64,000 nucleotides of DNA from Rhizobium sp. Root1220 (GCF_001426265.1 NZ_LMDG01000033.1:186001-250000); one strand, 5' to 3'. Shown: positions 18,479 to 27,555, counted from the stretch's first letter. Numbers and translations: made by a program. Notes: generated from the letters alone by a model not told the origin.

Positions 18479-20707
18479 ATGCCCGATCTGCTGCTTGAAC
18501 TCCGCTCCGAAGAGATCCCGGCCCGCCTGCAGCGCAAGGCTGCCGGCGACCTGAAGAAGCTCGTCACAGATGCACTTGTCGAAGCCGGACTTTCCTACGA
18601 GGGCGCGCGCGAATACTGGACGCCGCGGCGGCTGACGCTTGATATCCGAGGTCTCACGGCCCGCTCCGCCGACGTGCGCGAAGAGCGCAAGGGTCCGCGT
18701 ACCGACGCCAACGAAAAGGCGATCGAAGGTTTCCTGCGTGGCGCCGGTCTTTCCTCGATTTCCGAGGCACAGGTCCAGAGCGACCCGAAGAAGGGCGATT
18801 TCTACATCGCCATCATTTCGAAGTCCGGCCGAGCCGCCGAAGAGATCATCGCCGGAGTGATGCCTGGCATCATTCGCGACTTTCCCTGGCCGAAGCCGAT
18901 GCGCTGGGGTGCAGCCTCCGCCCGTCCGGGTTCGCTGCGCTGGGTGCGTCCGTTACAATCCATCGTCTGCATGTTCGGCACAGAGCACGAAGAGACCACT
19001 GTCATCCCGTTCGAGGTCGGCGGCATCGTCGCGTCCAACGTGACCTACGGCCACCGCTTCCACGCGCCTGGCGCCATCACCGTCAAGCGGTTTGACGACT
19101 ACGTCGCGAACCTGGAAAAGGCCAAGGTGATCCTCGATGGCGAGCGCCGCAAGGATATCATCCTGCACGATGCCCGTGATGTCGCCTTTGCCAACGGCCT
19201 GGAGCTTGTCGAGGACGAGGGGTTGCTTGAAGAGGTTTCGGGTCTGGTCGAATGGCCGCAGGTGCTGATGGGCAGCTTCGAGGAGGACTATCTCTCGATC
19301 CCGTCGGAAATCATCCGCCTGACGATCAAGACGAACCAGAAGTGCTTTGTCACGCGCCCGGTCGGCGGCGATGCGCTGTCGAACAAGTTCGTCCTTGTCT
19401 CCAACATCGAGGCGAGCGACGGCGGCAAGGAAATCATCCACGGCAACGGCAAGGTCGTGCGTGCCCGTCTGTCAGACGCGCTGCACTTCTGGAAGCGCGA
19501 CCAGGGTGACCTGCCAGACCTCGAAACGCTGGAAGCTTCAGCCGCGAAGTTCAATCTCGACCTCAGGAAGCCGCTCGACCAGCGCATGGCGAAGCTCGAT
19601 GCATTGAACGTGACGTTCCATGCCAAGCTCGGCACACAAGGCGAGCGCGTCGAACGGATCCGGGCCATGGCTGCAAAGGTCGCCTTCCCCGTAGGTGCGG
19701 ATTACAAGCTGGTCGACAGGGCTGTCGTTCTCGCCAAGGCCGATCTGCGCACCGAAGCCGTTGGCGAATTCCCGGAACTACAGGGCGTCATGGGCCGCAA
19801 GTATGCCGCGCTGCAGGGCGAAGACGTCGTTGTCGCAACCGCTATCGAGGATCACTACAAGCCGCAGGGACCCTCGGACAGGGTGCCCGAAGACAAGGTC
19901 GCGATATCAGTTGCGCTGGCCGACAAGTTGGATACGCTGATCGGCTTCTGGGCCGTCGACGAAAAGCCGACCGGTTCGAAAGACCCCTTTGCGCTAAGGC
20001 GGGCCGCGCTCGGCGTGATCCGCATCCTTCTGGAGCGACGCGTCCGGCTGACTCTACTGCCGCGCATCGAGAGCCATATGGGGCGGATCGACGCGGATTT
20101 GGCGGAGAGGGACAACGCCAGGAAAGAACAGCAAGGCGGCGATTATCTCACCTCGTCGGGCAGCGTCGACGATGGCCTGACGCGCCAGCTCGACCTTCTA
20201 TCGTTCTTCCACGACCGCCTGAAGGTCTACCTCCGCGACCAAGGCGCGCGTCATGATCTCATCGATGCCGTCCTGACGCCGGTCTCCGACGACCTGCTGA
20301 TGGTCGCCCGTCGAGTCGAGGCGCTGACGGCGTTCATCACCTCCGAGGACGGCAAGAACCTGCTCGCCGGAACCAAGCGCGCGACCCAGCTGCTTGCAGC
20401 CGAAGAGAAGAAGGGCACCGTCGTCGCCGACGGCGTTTCGGAAGCGCTGCTCACGCTCGACGCCGAGAAGGAACTGTTCGCGGCGATCATCAAGGCGTCC
20501 GCCGAGGCTTCCGCAGCAGTCGACAAGGAAGATTTCCGCTCGGCGATGGAAGCGCTTTCGAGGCTGCGCGCACCGGTAGACCGTTTCTTCGACGATGTAT
20601 TGGTCAACGACGAGGACGCGGCGATCCGGGCCAATCGTCTTGCGCTGCTGCGTCTGATCCGCGAAGCAACCGGAGCAGTCGCAGACTTCGCGAAGATTTC
20701 CGGCTGA
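18479..20707 (+). CDS. glyS: Glycine-tRNA ligase beta subunit
   Basis: Beta chain of the bacterial alpha2beta2 glycyl-tRNA synthetase, which supplies tRNA recognition (HD-like, anticodon-binding and tRNA-interacting domains). The 742-residue protein starts MPDLLLELRSEEIPARLQRK, the usual N-terminus, with AAGGAAAG upstream. Other family stretches are EFPELQGVMGRKYA, PEDKVAISVALADKLDTLIG (the HD-like region) and KDPFALRRAALGVIRILLE. The C-terminal helical anticodon domain ends the chain. The alpha subunit glyQ is about 7 kb away on the opposite strand rather than directly upstream as in most bacteria. A hairpin without a T-tract follows the stop. Confidence 0.96.
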   Translation: MPDLLLELRSEEIPARLQRKAAGDLKKLVTDALVEAGLSYEGAREYWTPRRLTLDIRGLTARSADVREERKGPRTDANEKAIEGFLRGAGLSSISEAQVQSDPKKGDFYIAIISKSGRAAEEIIAGVMPGIIRDFPWPKPMRWGAASARPGSLRWVRPLQSIVCMFGTEHEETTVIPFEVGGIVASNVTYGHRFHAPGAITVKRFDDYVANLEKAKVILDGERRKDIILHDARDVAFANGLELVEDEGLLEEVSGLVEWPQVLMGSFEEDYLSIPSEIIRLTIKTNQKCFVTRPVGGDALSNKFVLVSNIEASDGGKEIIHGNGKVVRARLSDALHFWKRDQGDLPDLETLEASAAKFNLDLRKPLDQRMAKLDALNVTFHAKLGTQGERVERIRAMAAKVAFPVGADYKLVDRAVVLAKADLRTEAVGEFPELQGVMGRKYAALQGEDVVVATAIEDHYKPQGPSDRVPEDKVAISVALADKLDTLIGFWAVDEKPTGSKDPFALRRAALGVIRILLERRVRLTLLPRIESHMGRIDADLAERDNARKEQQGGDYLTSSGSVDDGLTRQLDLLSFFHDRLKVYLRDQGARHDLIDAVLTPVSDDLLMVARRVEALTAFITSEDGKNLLAGTKRATQLLAAEEKKGTVVADGVSEALLTLDAEKELFAAIIKASAEASAAVDKEDFRSAMEALSRLRAPVDRFFDDVLVNDEDAAIRANRLALLRLIREATGAVADFAKISG

Positions 20708-20716
20708 GGTGTTCCA

Positions 20717-20740
20717 CCGCACGTCAGAATCGACGTGCGG
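20717..20740 (+). other. Hairpin after glyS
   Basis: CCGCACGTC, 6-base loop, GACGTGCGG forms a 9 bp stem 10 bases past the glyS stop. It is followed by AAAATCC rather than T, so it is not a classical terminator on the plus strand. It could stabilise the glyS 3' end or help Rho-dependent termination. Confidence 0.45.
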
Positions 20741-20820
20741 AAAATCCTGTAATATTCTGTATTATCACGTCAATCCCATCCATCTTCAGATTTTGATTCA
20801 AGGGTGGGTTCGAAGGCTCG

Positions 20821-21261
20821 TCAGCTCATCACGCCGAGAGTCACGGCAGTGAGAACCACGTAGCGCGCGGTCTTCGCAATTGTGACGAGCAGCAGGAACA
20901 TGGGAAGCGGTTCGCGCAACACACCGGCCACGACCGTGATGGGATCGCCGATCACCGGCATCCAGCTCAGGAGCAGCGACCACTTGCCATAGCGGCGATA
21001 CCAGCGCTGCGCCTTGTCGAGGGTGGACGGGCTGGCCGGAAACCAGCGCCTGTCGCGAAAGCGTTCGATGCCAGCGCCGAGCAGCCAGTTGACGGTCGAG
21101 CCGAGCACGTTGCCGAGGGTTGCTACCGCGATCAGTGCCGCGATTGGATACTTTTGCGCCAGGATGAGAGCAACAAGGGCGGCTTCCGATTGCATCGGGA
21201 AAATCGTGGCCGCAGCAAAGGCCGCAAGGAAAAGACCCGCATAGACCGCAAGATCGGTCAT
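20821..21261 (-). CDS. YqaA-like membrane protein (SNARE-associated/DedA superfamily)
   Basis: A 146-residue inner-membrane protein related to E. coli YqaA. It begins MTDLAVYAGLFLAAFAAATIFPMQSEAAL, followed by NVLGSTVNWLLGAGIERFRDRRWFP. A central amphipathic stretch (AQRWYRRYGKWSLLLSWMPVIGDPITVVAGVLR) has the re-entrant G-D-P motif seen across DedA and VTT domain proteins, which are linked to lipid scrambling and undecaprenyl phosphate recycling. Four or five membrane segments are predicted by eye. It is monocistronic and converges on glyS. The specific substrate of YqaA-type proteins is not established. Confidence 0.82.
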   Translation of the reverse strand: MTDLAVYAGLFLAAFAAATIFPMQSEAALVALILAQKYPIAALIAVATLGNVLGSTVNWLLGAGIERFRDRRWFPASPSTLDKAQRWYRRYGKWSLLLSWMPVIGDPITVVAGVLREPLPMFLLLVTIAKTARYVVLTAVTLGVMS

Positions 21262-21426
21262 GGGGTCTCCACGTCAATGCTTCGCTGCACCCTGTTCCCC
21301 ATGATCACGCTGACGGCGAACCGGAACTATCATGTCCGAGGCGATATCCAAAGCAATGAACGACAATCGTTTTCAGCATCGTAGCACGGAACCGGTTGGC
21401 GATGGCAGCATCACCACGACACGAAA

Positions 21427-21458
21427 AATGCGCTCCTGCTTCTCTTCAGGAGCGCATT
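21427..21458 (-). terminator. Rho-independent terminator
   Basis: AATGCGCTCCTG, 8-base loop, CAGGAGCGCATT is a perfect 12 bp stem. On the minus strand it is followed by TTTTTCGTG, so it terminates transcription coming from the gene at 21527-21994. A second small hairpin (CCACCC-TTT-GGGTGG) lies just inside, at 21463-21477. Confidence 0.8.
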
Positions 21459-21526
21459 CTATCCACCCTTTGGGTGGAACCCCGATCGACCGAAACCTTG
21501 GTCAGGTAGGGGCAGGGAACCGGAGG

Positions 21527-21994
21527 TCAAAACCGGAGCTTGTAAGTCGAAACGTCGAGCGGCGCGTTTTGTTCCGCCTGAGCGGCCACGCCGGCAGCAA
21601 CCGGCTTCACATCGCTACCCACGACGGCGGATGTGGTGGAGGCGAGGTCGACACCTTCGGCGGGGACTGCGGGCGCGGAGGCCGTCATCGGTTCGGCTGG
21701 CGCCTTGGTGACAAAGACGACGGGCGAGCCGCCCATCCAGCCTTCGGTGCGATAGAGCTTCTTCTCGCCGTCGACATCACGAATCTCGGAGGCTTGCATG
21801 GCACCGGGTGCGAGCGTCGGGACCACATAGTCCCGCTTCTCCTGTTCGACCTGCAGCGGTGGGCAGCTCTGGCAGATTTCCCGGGTGATGCTGCCGCGAT
21901 CCGCACGGGCATCCTTGCCGATCACCTCTATGGATGACGCGAAGGCAGTGCCTGCTGCAAACACGATGACTGCACCGAGAAAGATTTGACGCAT
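21527..21994 (-). CDS. Secreted protein, possibly with an HPE1-like effector domain
   Basis: A 155-residue exported protein. The start MRQIFLGAVIVFAAGTAFASS gives a signal peptide cleaved after AFA, and GGAG precedes it by 7 bases; an upstream in-frame ATG at 22012 would spoil the signal peptide. The mature part has CQSCPPL (a close Cys pair), RDYVVPTLAPGAMQASEIRDVDGEKKLYRTEGWMGGSPVVFV and a low-complexity Ala/Pro/Val tail. I recall this pattern being named 'plant virulence effector HPE1-like' in rhizobial annotations after a Liberibacter protein, but that is memory only. It is conserved in free-living rhizobia, so the effector label should not be taken as function. It has a strong terminator and lies 106 bases after purD. 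Confidence 0.65.
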   Translation of the reverse strand: MRQIFLGAVIVFAAGTAFASSIEVIGKDARADRGSITREICQSCPPLQVEQEKRDYVVPTLAPGAMQASEIRDVDGEKKLYRTEGWMGGSPVVFVTKAPAEPMTASAPAVPAEGVDLASTTSAVVGSDVKPVAAGVAAQAEQNAPLDVSTYKLRF

Positions 21995-22100
21995 GGAACC
22001 ACTCCGCCTCATGATGACAGCAGTTCTAGCGCGGCTTTATTTCCATCCCGTCAGGGGAAAGGGTAAAAATTTAGGGAACTGACCCGATTTCGATGTCGGA

Positions 22101-23372
22101 TCAGGCTTTTTCGCGCTTGATCGCCTGCCAGCCGATATCGCGGCGGCAAAAGCCGTTGTCCCACTCCACCTTGTCGAGCAGCGCATAGGCGCGCGACTGC
22201 GCCTCGCCGACGGTCTTTCCGGACGCTGTCACGTTGAGGACGCGACCGCCCGTTGCGACCAGTGCGCCGTCCTTCAAAGCGGTGCCGGCTTGAAACACCT
22301 TGGCGCCCTCGCCCGCTTCCGGGACATGCCGGATCGGCGTGTTCTTCTCGTAGGAACCGGGATAGCCCTTCGACGCCATGACCACGGTCAAAGCCGGATC
22401 CTCGTTCCATTCGGCCTTGACCTGATCCAGCGTGCCGTTGGCGGTGGCGAGCAGAAGCGGAAGCAGATCGCTCTTCAGCCGCATCATCAACACCTGGCAT
22501 TCGGGGTCGCCGAAACGCACATTGTACTCGATGAGTTCCGGCCCATTGGCGGTGATCATCAGGCCTGCGAAAAAGACGCCGGAGAAGGGATAGCCACTTT
22601 CTGCCATGCCGCGCATAGTTGGCTCGATGATTTCTTTCATCGTCCGCTCGACCATCTCGGGCGTCATGACGGGGGCCGGCGAATAGGCACCCATGCCGCC
22701 GGTGTTGGGGCCGGTGTCGCCCTCGCCCACCCGCTTGTGGTCCTGGGCGGTCGCCAGCGCCAGCGCGTGCTTGCCGTCGGAGAGGCAGAAGAAGCTCGCC
22801 TCTTCGCCATCAAGATAAGCCTCGACGACGACCTCGGCGCCGGCTTCCCCGAAGGCGCCTTCGAAACAATCGTCGACGGCGACAAGCGCTTCATCAACTG
22901 TCATCGCGACCGTCACGCCCTTGCCGGCAGCCAGACCGTCGGCCTTGACGACGATCGGGGCACCCTGCTCGCGGATGTAGGCCTTGGCCTGCGGGGCATT
23001 GTCAAAGCGCTGGTAGGCGCCGGTCGGGATATCGTAGCGGGCGCAGATATCCTTGGTGAAGCCCTTGGAACCTTCGAGCTGGGCGGCGGCCGCCGACGGG
23101 CCGAAGACGGCGATACCTTCCCTGCGCAGCCGGTCGGCGATACCGGCGACCAGCGGCGCCTCAGGGCCGACGACAACGAAGTCGATCGCCTTGTCCTTGC
23201 AGAAAGCAATGACGGCATCGTGGTCATCGACATTCACCGAGACAAGGGTTGCATGCTCGGCGATGCCGGGATTACCAGGGGCGGCGTAGAATTCCGTCAT
23301 CAGCGGCGACTGCGCCAGCTTCCAGGCGAGAGCGTGCTCGCGTCCGCCCGATCCGATCAACAGAACCTTCAT
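22101..23372 (-). CDS. purD: Phosphoribosylamine-glycine ligase (GAR synthetase)
   Basis: Second committed step of purine synthesis: ATP-dependent joining of glycine to phosphoribosylamine. The 423-residue protein opens MKVLLIGSGGREHALAWKLAQ (N domain). It carries the ATP-grasp domain with PIVVKADGLAAGKGVTVA, GEEASFFCLSDG, TGGMGAYSPAP and NVRFGDPECQ (Mg-binding Glu/Asn region). The C domain ends QAIKREKA. Length is standard. AAGGGACGGGC lies before the ATG. It is the only pur gene in the window, as usual for alphaproteobacteria with scattered purine genes. Confidence 0.97.
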   Translation of the reverse strand: MKVLLIGSGGREHALAWKLAQSPLMTEFYAAPGNPGIAEHATLVSVNVDDHDAVIAFCKDKAIDFVVVGPEAPLVAGIADRLRREGIAVFGPSAAAAQLEGSKGFTKDICARYDIPTGAYQRFDNAPQAKAYIREQGAPIVVKADGLAAGKGVTVAMTVDEALVAVDDCFEGAFGEAGAEVVVEAYLDGEEASFFCLSDGKHALALATAQDHKRVGEGDTGPNTGGMGAYSPAPVMTPEMVERTMKEIIEPTMRGMAESGYPFSGVFFAGLMITANGPELIEYNVRFGDPECQVLMMRLKSDLLPLLLATANGTLDQVKAEWNEDPALTVVMASKGYPGSYEKNTPIRHVPEAGEGAKVFQAGTALKDGALVATGGRVLNVTASGKTVGEAQSRAYALLDKVEWDNGFCRRDIGWQAIKREKA

Positions 23373-23422
23373 GCCCGTCCCTTTCGCGTTTCCGTCTGGC
23401 GGTTAAGGGCAGAGCGGCGAAA

Positions 23423-23467
23423 GGTCAAGCAAGAATGCTTGCCCGTGGTCAAGCAAGAATGCTTGCC
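23423..23467. repeat. Tandem palindromic repeat upstream of purD
   Basis: GGTCAAGCAAGAATGCTTGCC occurs exactly twice, at 23423-23443 and 23447-23467, separated by CGT (period 24). Each copy contains the inverted repeat GCAAG-AATG-CTTGC. It lies between the purD start at 23372 and the stop of the DUF2207 gene at 23494. It could be a transcription terminator substitute, a protein-binding site or a mobile palindromic unit. Confidence 0.8.
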
Positions 23468-23493
23468 GAGGTCAGCCGTGCCAAGCCGGAAGG

Positions 23494-25431
23494 CTACCAG
23501 CCTCCGCCACCTCCGCCGCCACCGCCGCCTCCGGATGAGCCCCCACCGCCGCCGCCACCCGAAAAGCCTGACGACGAGCTTGGCGGCGGGCTCGGAAGCG
23601 TAGAGGCGATGGTCGACGCCATCGATGACGAGAAGCCGCCGATCCGATCGGAGAAATGACCGCTGCTGAAATTGCCCGAGTACCAGCTTGGTGCATAAGC
23701 CGCAGCGACGCCGGTCGCGGCTGCGGCCAGCCATGTTTCAAACGTCCGCGACCATGGTTTCTCGACGCCGAGCGCCACCGCATAGGGCAGCAGCTTCTCG
23801 AAATGCTGCGGCGACATCTCGGGCGCGCCGGCCATGTTCATCCGGTCCTTCTCGGCAAGGGTCAGATACTGGCGCAGGCCGTCGATGCCATCCATCATCT
23901 TCGAGCCCAGTGGCGTCGGCGCACCCATGATGAAGACATAAAGCATGTTGAGCAGCACGATGCCGCCGACGGCAAAGAGCATCGGCGTCTCGTGGAACTC
24001 CATCAGTTCGGAGAACAGGGCAAGCAACAGGGTCGACAGGATGCTGAAGCCGATGAAGGCGACGACGGCGATTGCAATAACTGCGACGATCTTGCCGCCG
24101 AGCGACTTGCCGGGACGAAACGATTTGGCGAACCCCGCGATGAACACGGACAGGAAGACCGATACGACGATCGGGATGATCATCAGTACGATCGTTTGCG
24201 GCTCTAGGGAGCCGAAGACGAAGAGCGCAATCAGTGACGCCACGCTGAGCGCGATTCCTCCGGTCGTATAACCGGTATTGGCGTTGTAGTACTTGCCGCG
24301 ATGCTCGCGCTCAATGGCGGAGCGGAAGCCCTCACCCACGGATTTGACGCGCTGGCCGTTCGCCTTGTCGATCGTCAGCGAGCCCCTGCCCACGGCGTTC
24401 AGCAGACTGGCTTCACCGGCCTCGAGTTTTTCCTTCGCCGTGGGTTTATCCGTCCGGCGAATGACGATCGACTGCTTCAGATCTTCGAGCACGACGAAGC
24501 CGCGTACCGCCAGATTGAGCGCCGTTGCCGACAGCGCCGTCCAGCCCTGGCCAGAGAAGCCGCGATTGTCGATATAGTTCACCAGGGCCGGAGAAATGCC
24601 TTCGGGCGGGTCCCAGCGCGGCACGATGACGCCGCGGGCCGGATCGCGGCCAACCTTCAGCCACGAGCGTGTGTAGTAGAGGAAGACGAGGACAAGGCCG
24701 CCGAAGCCGATGAAATAGTCACGGTTGTCGCTCAGCCACCAGCGATTTTCGTCACTGGCGCTGGGCGGATCGATGGAACCTTTCGGCATCTTCACAGCGA
24801 TCGTCAGTCCCTCGCCGGCGCTGAGAGGCGCCGTGGTCGCAAACACGATCCGACCACCCTCTTGGCTGACGCGGGCATTCTTGTCCGTGGCGCCCAGCGG
24901 ACCTGTGAAGAAATTGGTGTCGGTCGCGCTCACTCCGTCGGGCAAAGTGACGGACGCCGATGCCGACAGGATCGGAAAGATCCAGCCGTTGCCCGTGACG
25001 TTCCAGTAGAGTTCGTCGTGGTCGGGGAAGTAGCGGATCTGGCGATTTGTGCGGTAGGTGAAGGCATACTGGTGCCGGCCGTAGCTCAGCATCACGTCCT
25101 GCGATCCAGCGTAGATGCGGATGCCATTGGAAATGGATTCGGTATGCCACGGCTCGTCGCGGCCATCGCGTTTGACGGACAGGAGGTCGAAATCGACACG
25201 GATGCGGCGACCATTGGCGTCAGTCAGTGCCAGCGGGAAATCACGGAAGATGCCCCGCTTGATGCGATCGCCCTCGGCGTTGACGGTGATCGTTTCGGTC
25301 ACGATCATCGCCCCGCTCTTTTCGAGCGATATGTCCGAGACGTATGAGTTTATGACTTCCGCCGCAAACGACTGGGCTGCCGTCAGCACGAGACACAATA
25401 CAAGGCAAAGACCGAGAAACCGCCGGATCAT
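23494..25431 (-). CDS. DUF2207 membrane protein with Gly-rich C-terminus
   Basis: A 645-residue exported and membrane-anchored protein. The chosen start MIRRFLGLCLVLCLVLTAAQSFA gives a signal peptide; the frame is open to 25467. The extracytoplasmic DUF2207 domain covers about 25-230 (YVSDISLEKSGAMIVTETITV, RGIFRDFPL, YWNVTGNGW). A membrane segment follows (DYFIGFGGLVLVFLYYT), then a cytoplasmic region and further helices around 395-530. The C-terminus ends in Gly/Ser runs and a final Trp, a pattern typical of DUF2207 proteins. DUF2207 genes are commonly paired with lemA. Here lemA lies just upstream but an EPSP synthase gene sits between them. The molecular role is unknown. Confidence 0.85.
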   Translation of the reverse strand: MIRRFLGLCLVLCLVLTAAQSFAAEVINSYVSDISLEKSGAMIVTETITVNAEGDRIKRGIFRDFPLALTDANGRRIRVDFDLLSVKRDGRDEPWHTESISNGIRIYAGSQDVMLSYGRHQYAFTYRTNRQIRYFPDHDELYWNVTGNGWIFPILSASASVTLPDGVSATDTNFFTGPLGATDKNARVSQEGGRIVFATTAPLSAGEGLTIAVKMPKGSIDPPSASDENRWWLSDNRDYFIGFGGLVLVFLYYTRSWLKVGRDPARGVIVPRWDPPEGISPALVNYIDNRGFSGQGWTALSATALNLAVRGFVVLEDLKQSIVIRRTDKPTAKEKLEAGEASLLNAVGRGSLTIDKANGQRVKSVGEGFRSAIEREHRGKYYNANTGYTTGGIALSVASLIALFVFGSLEPQTIVLMIIPIVVSVFLSVFIAGFAKSFRPGKSLGGKIVAVIAIAVVAFIGFSILSTLLLALFSELMEFHETPMLFAVGGIVLLNMLYVFIMGAPTPLGSKMMDGIDGLRQYLTLAEKDRMNMAGAPEMSPQHFEKLLPYAVALGVEKPWSRTFETWLAAAATGVAAAYAPSWYSGNFSSGHFSDRIGGFSSSMASTIASTLPSPPPSSSSGFSGGGGGGGSSGGGGGGGGGGGW

Positions 25432-25473
25432 TCTGTTCCCCCGAATGCGGCGTCCCGGCCGCCTCAAATAGTC

Positions 25474-26733
25474 TCAGCTCTCGTCCGCATAGGTGACACC
25501 AAGCGCCGCGAGCGCACGCCAATAGGACGGAAACGTTTTGCCGACGCAATCCGGATCGAGGATCGTGATGCCCTCGATCTTCAGTCCGGCCAGCGCGAAG
25601 CTCATGGCGATGCGGTGATCGGCGAAGGTATCGATGCTCGCCGGAAGATGCTGGCCCGCAACCGACGGATCGGACTGGACGATCAGATCGTCGCCCTCCT
25701 CCCGCGCCAGGTCAGCGCGGATCTGCGTCAGGCCTGTCGAGAGCGCACGGATGCGGTCGCACTCCTTGACGCGCAGGTTGGCAATACCGACGAAGCGGAC
25801 AGGCGTCTGGTTGAAGGCTGCGAGGACGGCCAGCGTCGGCACCGCGTCCTGCATCTGCGAGCCGTCGATTTCGGCCGGCAGGTGCGGAAACCTGGCGATC
25901 ATCTCGTAGGCGCGGGCATCCGGCTGGGTGAAGTCGCCAGCGGCAACCCCAAGATCAATCCTGCCCGATGTCAGCACTTCTGCGGCCCACAGGTAGGTCG
26001 CGGCCGATGCGTCCGGCTCGACAACGAAATCGGTGGCGGTATAGCCCGTCGGCTCGATCAGCCAGGAGGACGGCGTCGGCTGGGTGACCCTGGCGCCGAA
26101 GGCCCGCATGACGGCAAGCGTCAGGTCGATATAACCGCGCGCGCCGATATCGGCGCCGGCAAGCTCGATCTCGAACGGCTCGGAGCCGCAAGCCGCCGCC
26201 ATCTGCAGGGCGGAGACATACTGGCTGGAGAGGCCGGCATCGATGACCACCTTGTTGCGGTCAAAACGGCCGGTGGCATCGATCGTCACCGGCGGGCAAC
26301 CGGTCGGCGCCTCGATGGCGACGCCCAGCGACTTCAAGGCGTCGACCAGCGGCTTGATCGGCCGCTTGCGCATGTGCTCGTCACCGTCGACGACATAGCG
26401 GCCATGACCCAGCGCCAGCGCCGCGGTGAGGAAGCGGGTGGCGGTACCGGCATTGCCGAGGAAAAGCGGCGCCGCCGGGGCTTTCAGTTCGCCCGAGCTG
26501 GTGACGACGAAGGTGGTCGCATCCGGCTCATCCACCGTCACACCCATGGCGCGCAGCGCGTCGGCCATATAGCGCGTGTCGTCGCTCTTCAGCGCCCCGG
26601 TCAGGCGGCTGGTGCCCTTGGCGAGGCCGGCAAGCAGCAGGGCGCGGTTGGTGATCGACTTCGAGCCGGGAGGAACGGCCCGCCCCGAAAGCGGCTTGCC
26701 CGGCGGGATGATGGTGAGCTTGTCTTTACCCAT
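25474..26733 (-). CDS. aroA: 3-phosphoshikimate 1-carboxyvinyltransferase (EPSP synthase)
   Basis: Joins PEP and shikimate-3-phosphate to give EPSP in aromatic amino acid synthesis. The 419-residue protein shows SKSITNRALLLAGLA (Lys/Ser/Arg substrate site), LFLGNAGTATRFLTAAL, HMRKRPIKPLVDAL, SSQYVSALQMAA, RVKECDRIRAL and FADHRIAMSFALAG. These follow the E. coli (class I) pattern, not the CP4-like class II pattern GNAATGCR that is usual for the primary aroA of rhizobia. Residue numbering around GNAGTATRF coincides with E. coli; Gly96 is kept but Pro101 is Phe. The start at 26733 (MGKDKLTIIPPG) is preferred over a TTG at 26817. It lies between lemA and the DUF2207 gene on the same strand. It may be a second EPSP synthase of the genome. 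Confidence 0.92.
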   Translation of the reverse strand: MGKDKLTIIPPGKPLSGRAVPPGSKSITNRALLLAGLAKGTSRLTGALKSDDTRYMADALRAMGVTVDEPDATTFVVTSSGELKAPAAPLFLGNAGTATRFLTAALALGHGRYVVDGDEHMRKRPIKPLVDALKSLGVAIEAPTGCPPVTIDATGRFDRNKVVIDAGLSSQYVSALQMAAACGSEPFEIELAGADIGARGYIDLTLAVMRAFGARVTQPTPSSWLIEPTGYTATDFVVEPDASAATYLWAAEVLTSGRIDLGVAAGDFTQPDARAYEMIARFPHLPAEIDGSQMQDAVPTLAVLAAFNQTPVRFVGIANLRVKECDRIRALSTGLTQIRADLAREEGDDLIVQSDPSVAGQHLPASIDTFADHRIAMSFALAGLKIEGITILDPDCVGKTFPSYWRALAALGVTYADES

Positions 26734-26827
26734 TGCCTTGTCTTTTCCGTCAATTGCGCGAGAGCCGTTTCCGGCCGCGATCTTTCCCTGCTCATAGCAG
26801 TTTTTGCGCAAAGGCAAATGCCGGATA

Positions 26828-27379
26828 TCAGAACTTTACCGCCGGAACGGCGCGGTCGGCCTCGTTGGTGATCTCGAAATACTCGCGCTTCTGGAAGCCG
26901 AACTGGTTGGCAACCAGATTGGACGGGAAGCTTTCGACCTTGACGTTGAGATCGCGGGCGGCTCCGTTGTAGTAGCGCCGCGCCATCTGGATCTCGCTTT
27001 CCATCGTTTCGAGCGAGGTCTGCAATTCGCGGAAGTTCTCGTTGGCCTTCAGGTCCGGGTAGGCTTCGGCAAGCGCCAGCACACGGCCGAGCGCGGCACC
27101 GAGCAGGCCTTCCGCTTGCGCACGTCCGGCGACATCGCCCGCCGGAACCGACTGCGCCTTGTTGCGCAGCGCCACGACCTCTTCGAGTGTTGTCTTTTCG
27201 TGGGTCGCGTAGCCCTTCACGGTCTCGATCAGATTGGGGATCAGATCGGCGCGGCGCTTCAGCTGCACGTCGATGCCGGACCAGGCTTCCTCGGCCATCT
27301 GGCGGGCGCGAACGAGGCCGTTATAGATGAAAACAGCATAAAGCGCGATCAGGACGATGACGCCAAGAACAGTGAACAT
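26828..27379 (-). CDS. lemA: LemA family protein
   Basis: A 183-residue protein with a single N-terminal membrane helix (MFTVLGVIVLIALYAVFIYNGLV) followed by a long helical bundle containing EEAWSGIDVQLKRRADLIPNLIETVKGYATHEKTTLE, the core LemA signature. Family members are membrane-bound with the bundle outside or inside depending on the report, and their function is unknown. The start at 27379 has GGGGGATT upstream. It is probably the first gene of lemA-aroA-DUF2207 (spacings 94 and 42 bases). LemA and DUF2207 proteins often occur as a pair, so a joint envelope role is inferred. Confidence 0.92.
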   Translation of the reverse strand: MFTVLGVIVLIALYAVFIYNGLVRARQMAEEAWSGIDVQLKRRADLIPNLIETVKGYATHEKTTLEEVVALRNKAQSVPAGDVAGRAQAEGLLGAALGRVLALAEAYPDLKANENFRELQTSLETMESEIQMARRYYNGAARDLNVKVESFPSNLVANQFGFQKREYFEITNEADRAVPAVKF

Positions 27380-27555
27380 CGCGAATCCCCCGCAACGAAA
27401 TAGAGTTGCGGCGGAGACTACGCAGGTTTCAAGGTTAGCGTCAAACTTAGAGGCGGACGAGAACTTCCGAAGCGGTTTTCTTGGCGCCGAACGCCGCAGC
27501 ATCTAGCGGGAAAGGCAGACCACCTTGGCCTCGCAGGGGCGGCTACGGCAGGCGG

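Noticed and set aside
17145..18554. A 469-codon open frame antisense to tex and its promoter
   Set aside because: It is opposite the well-supported tex gene, has no family features and no ribosome site.
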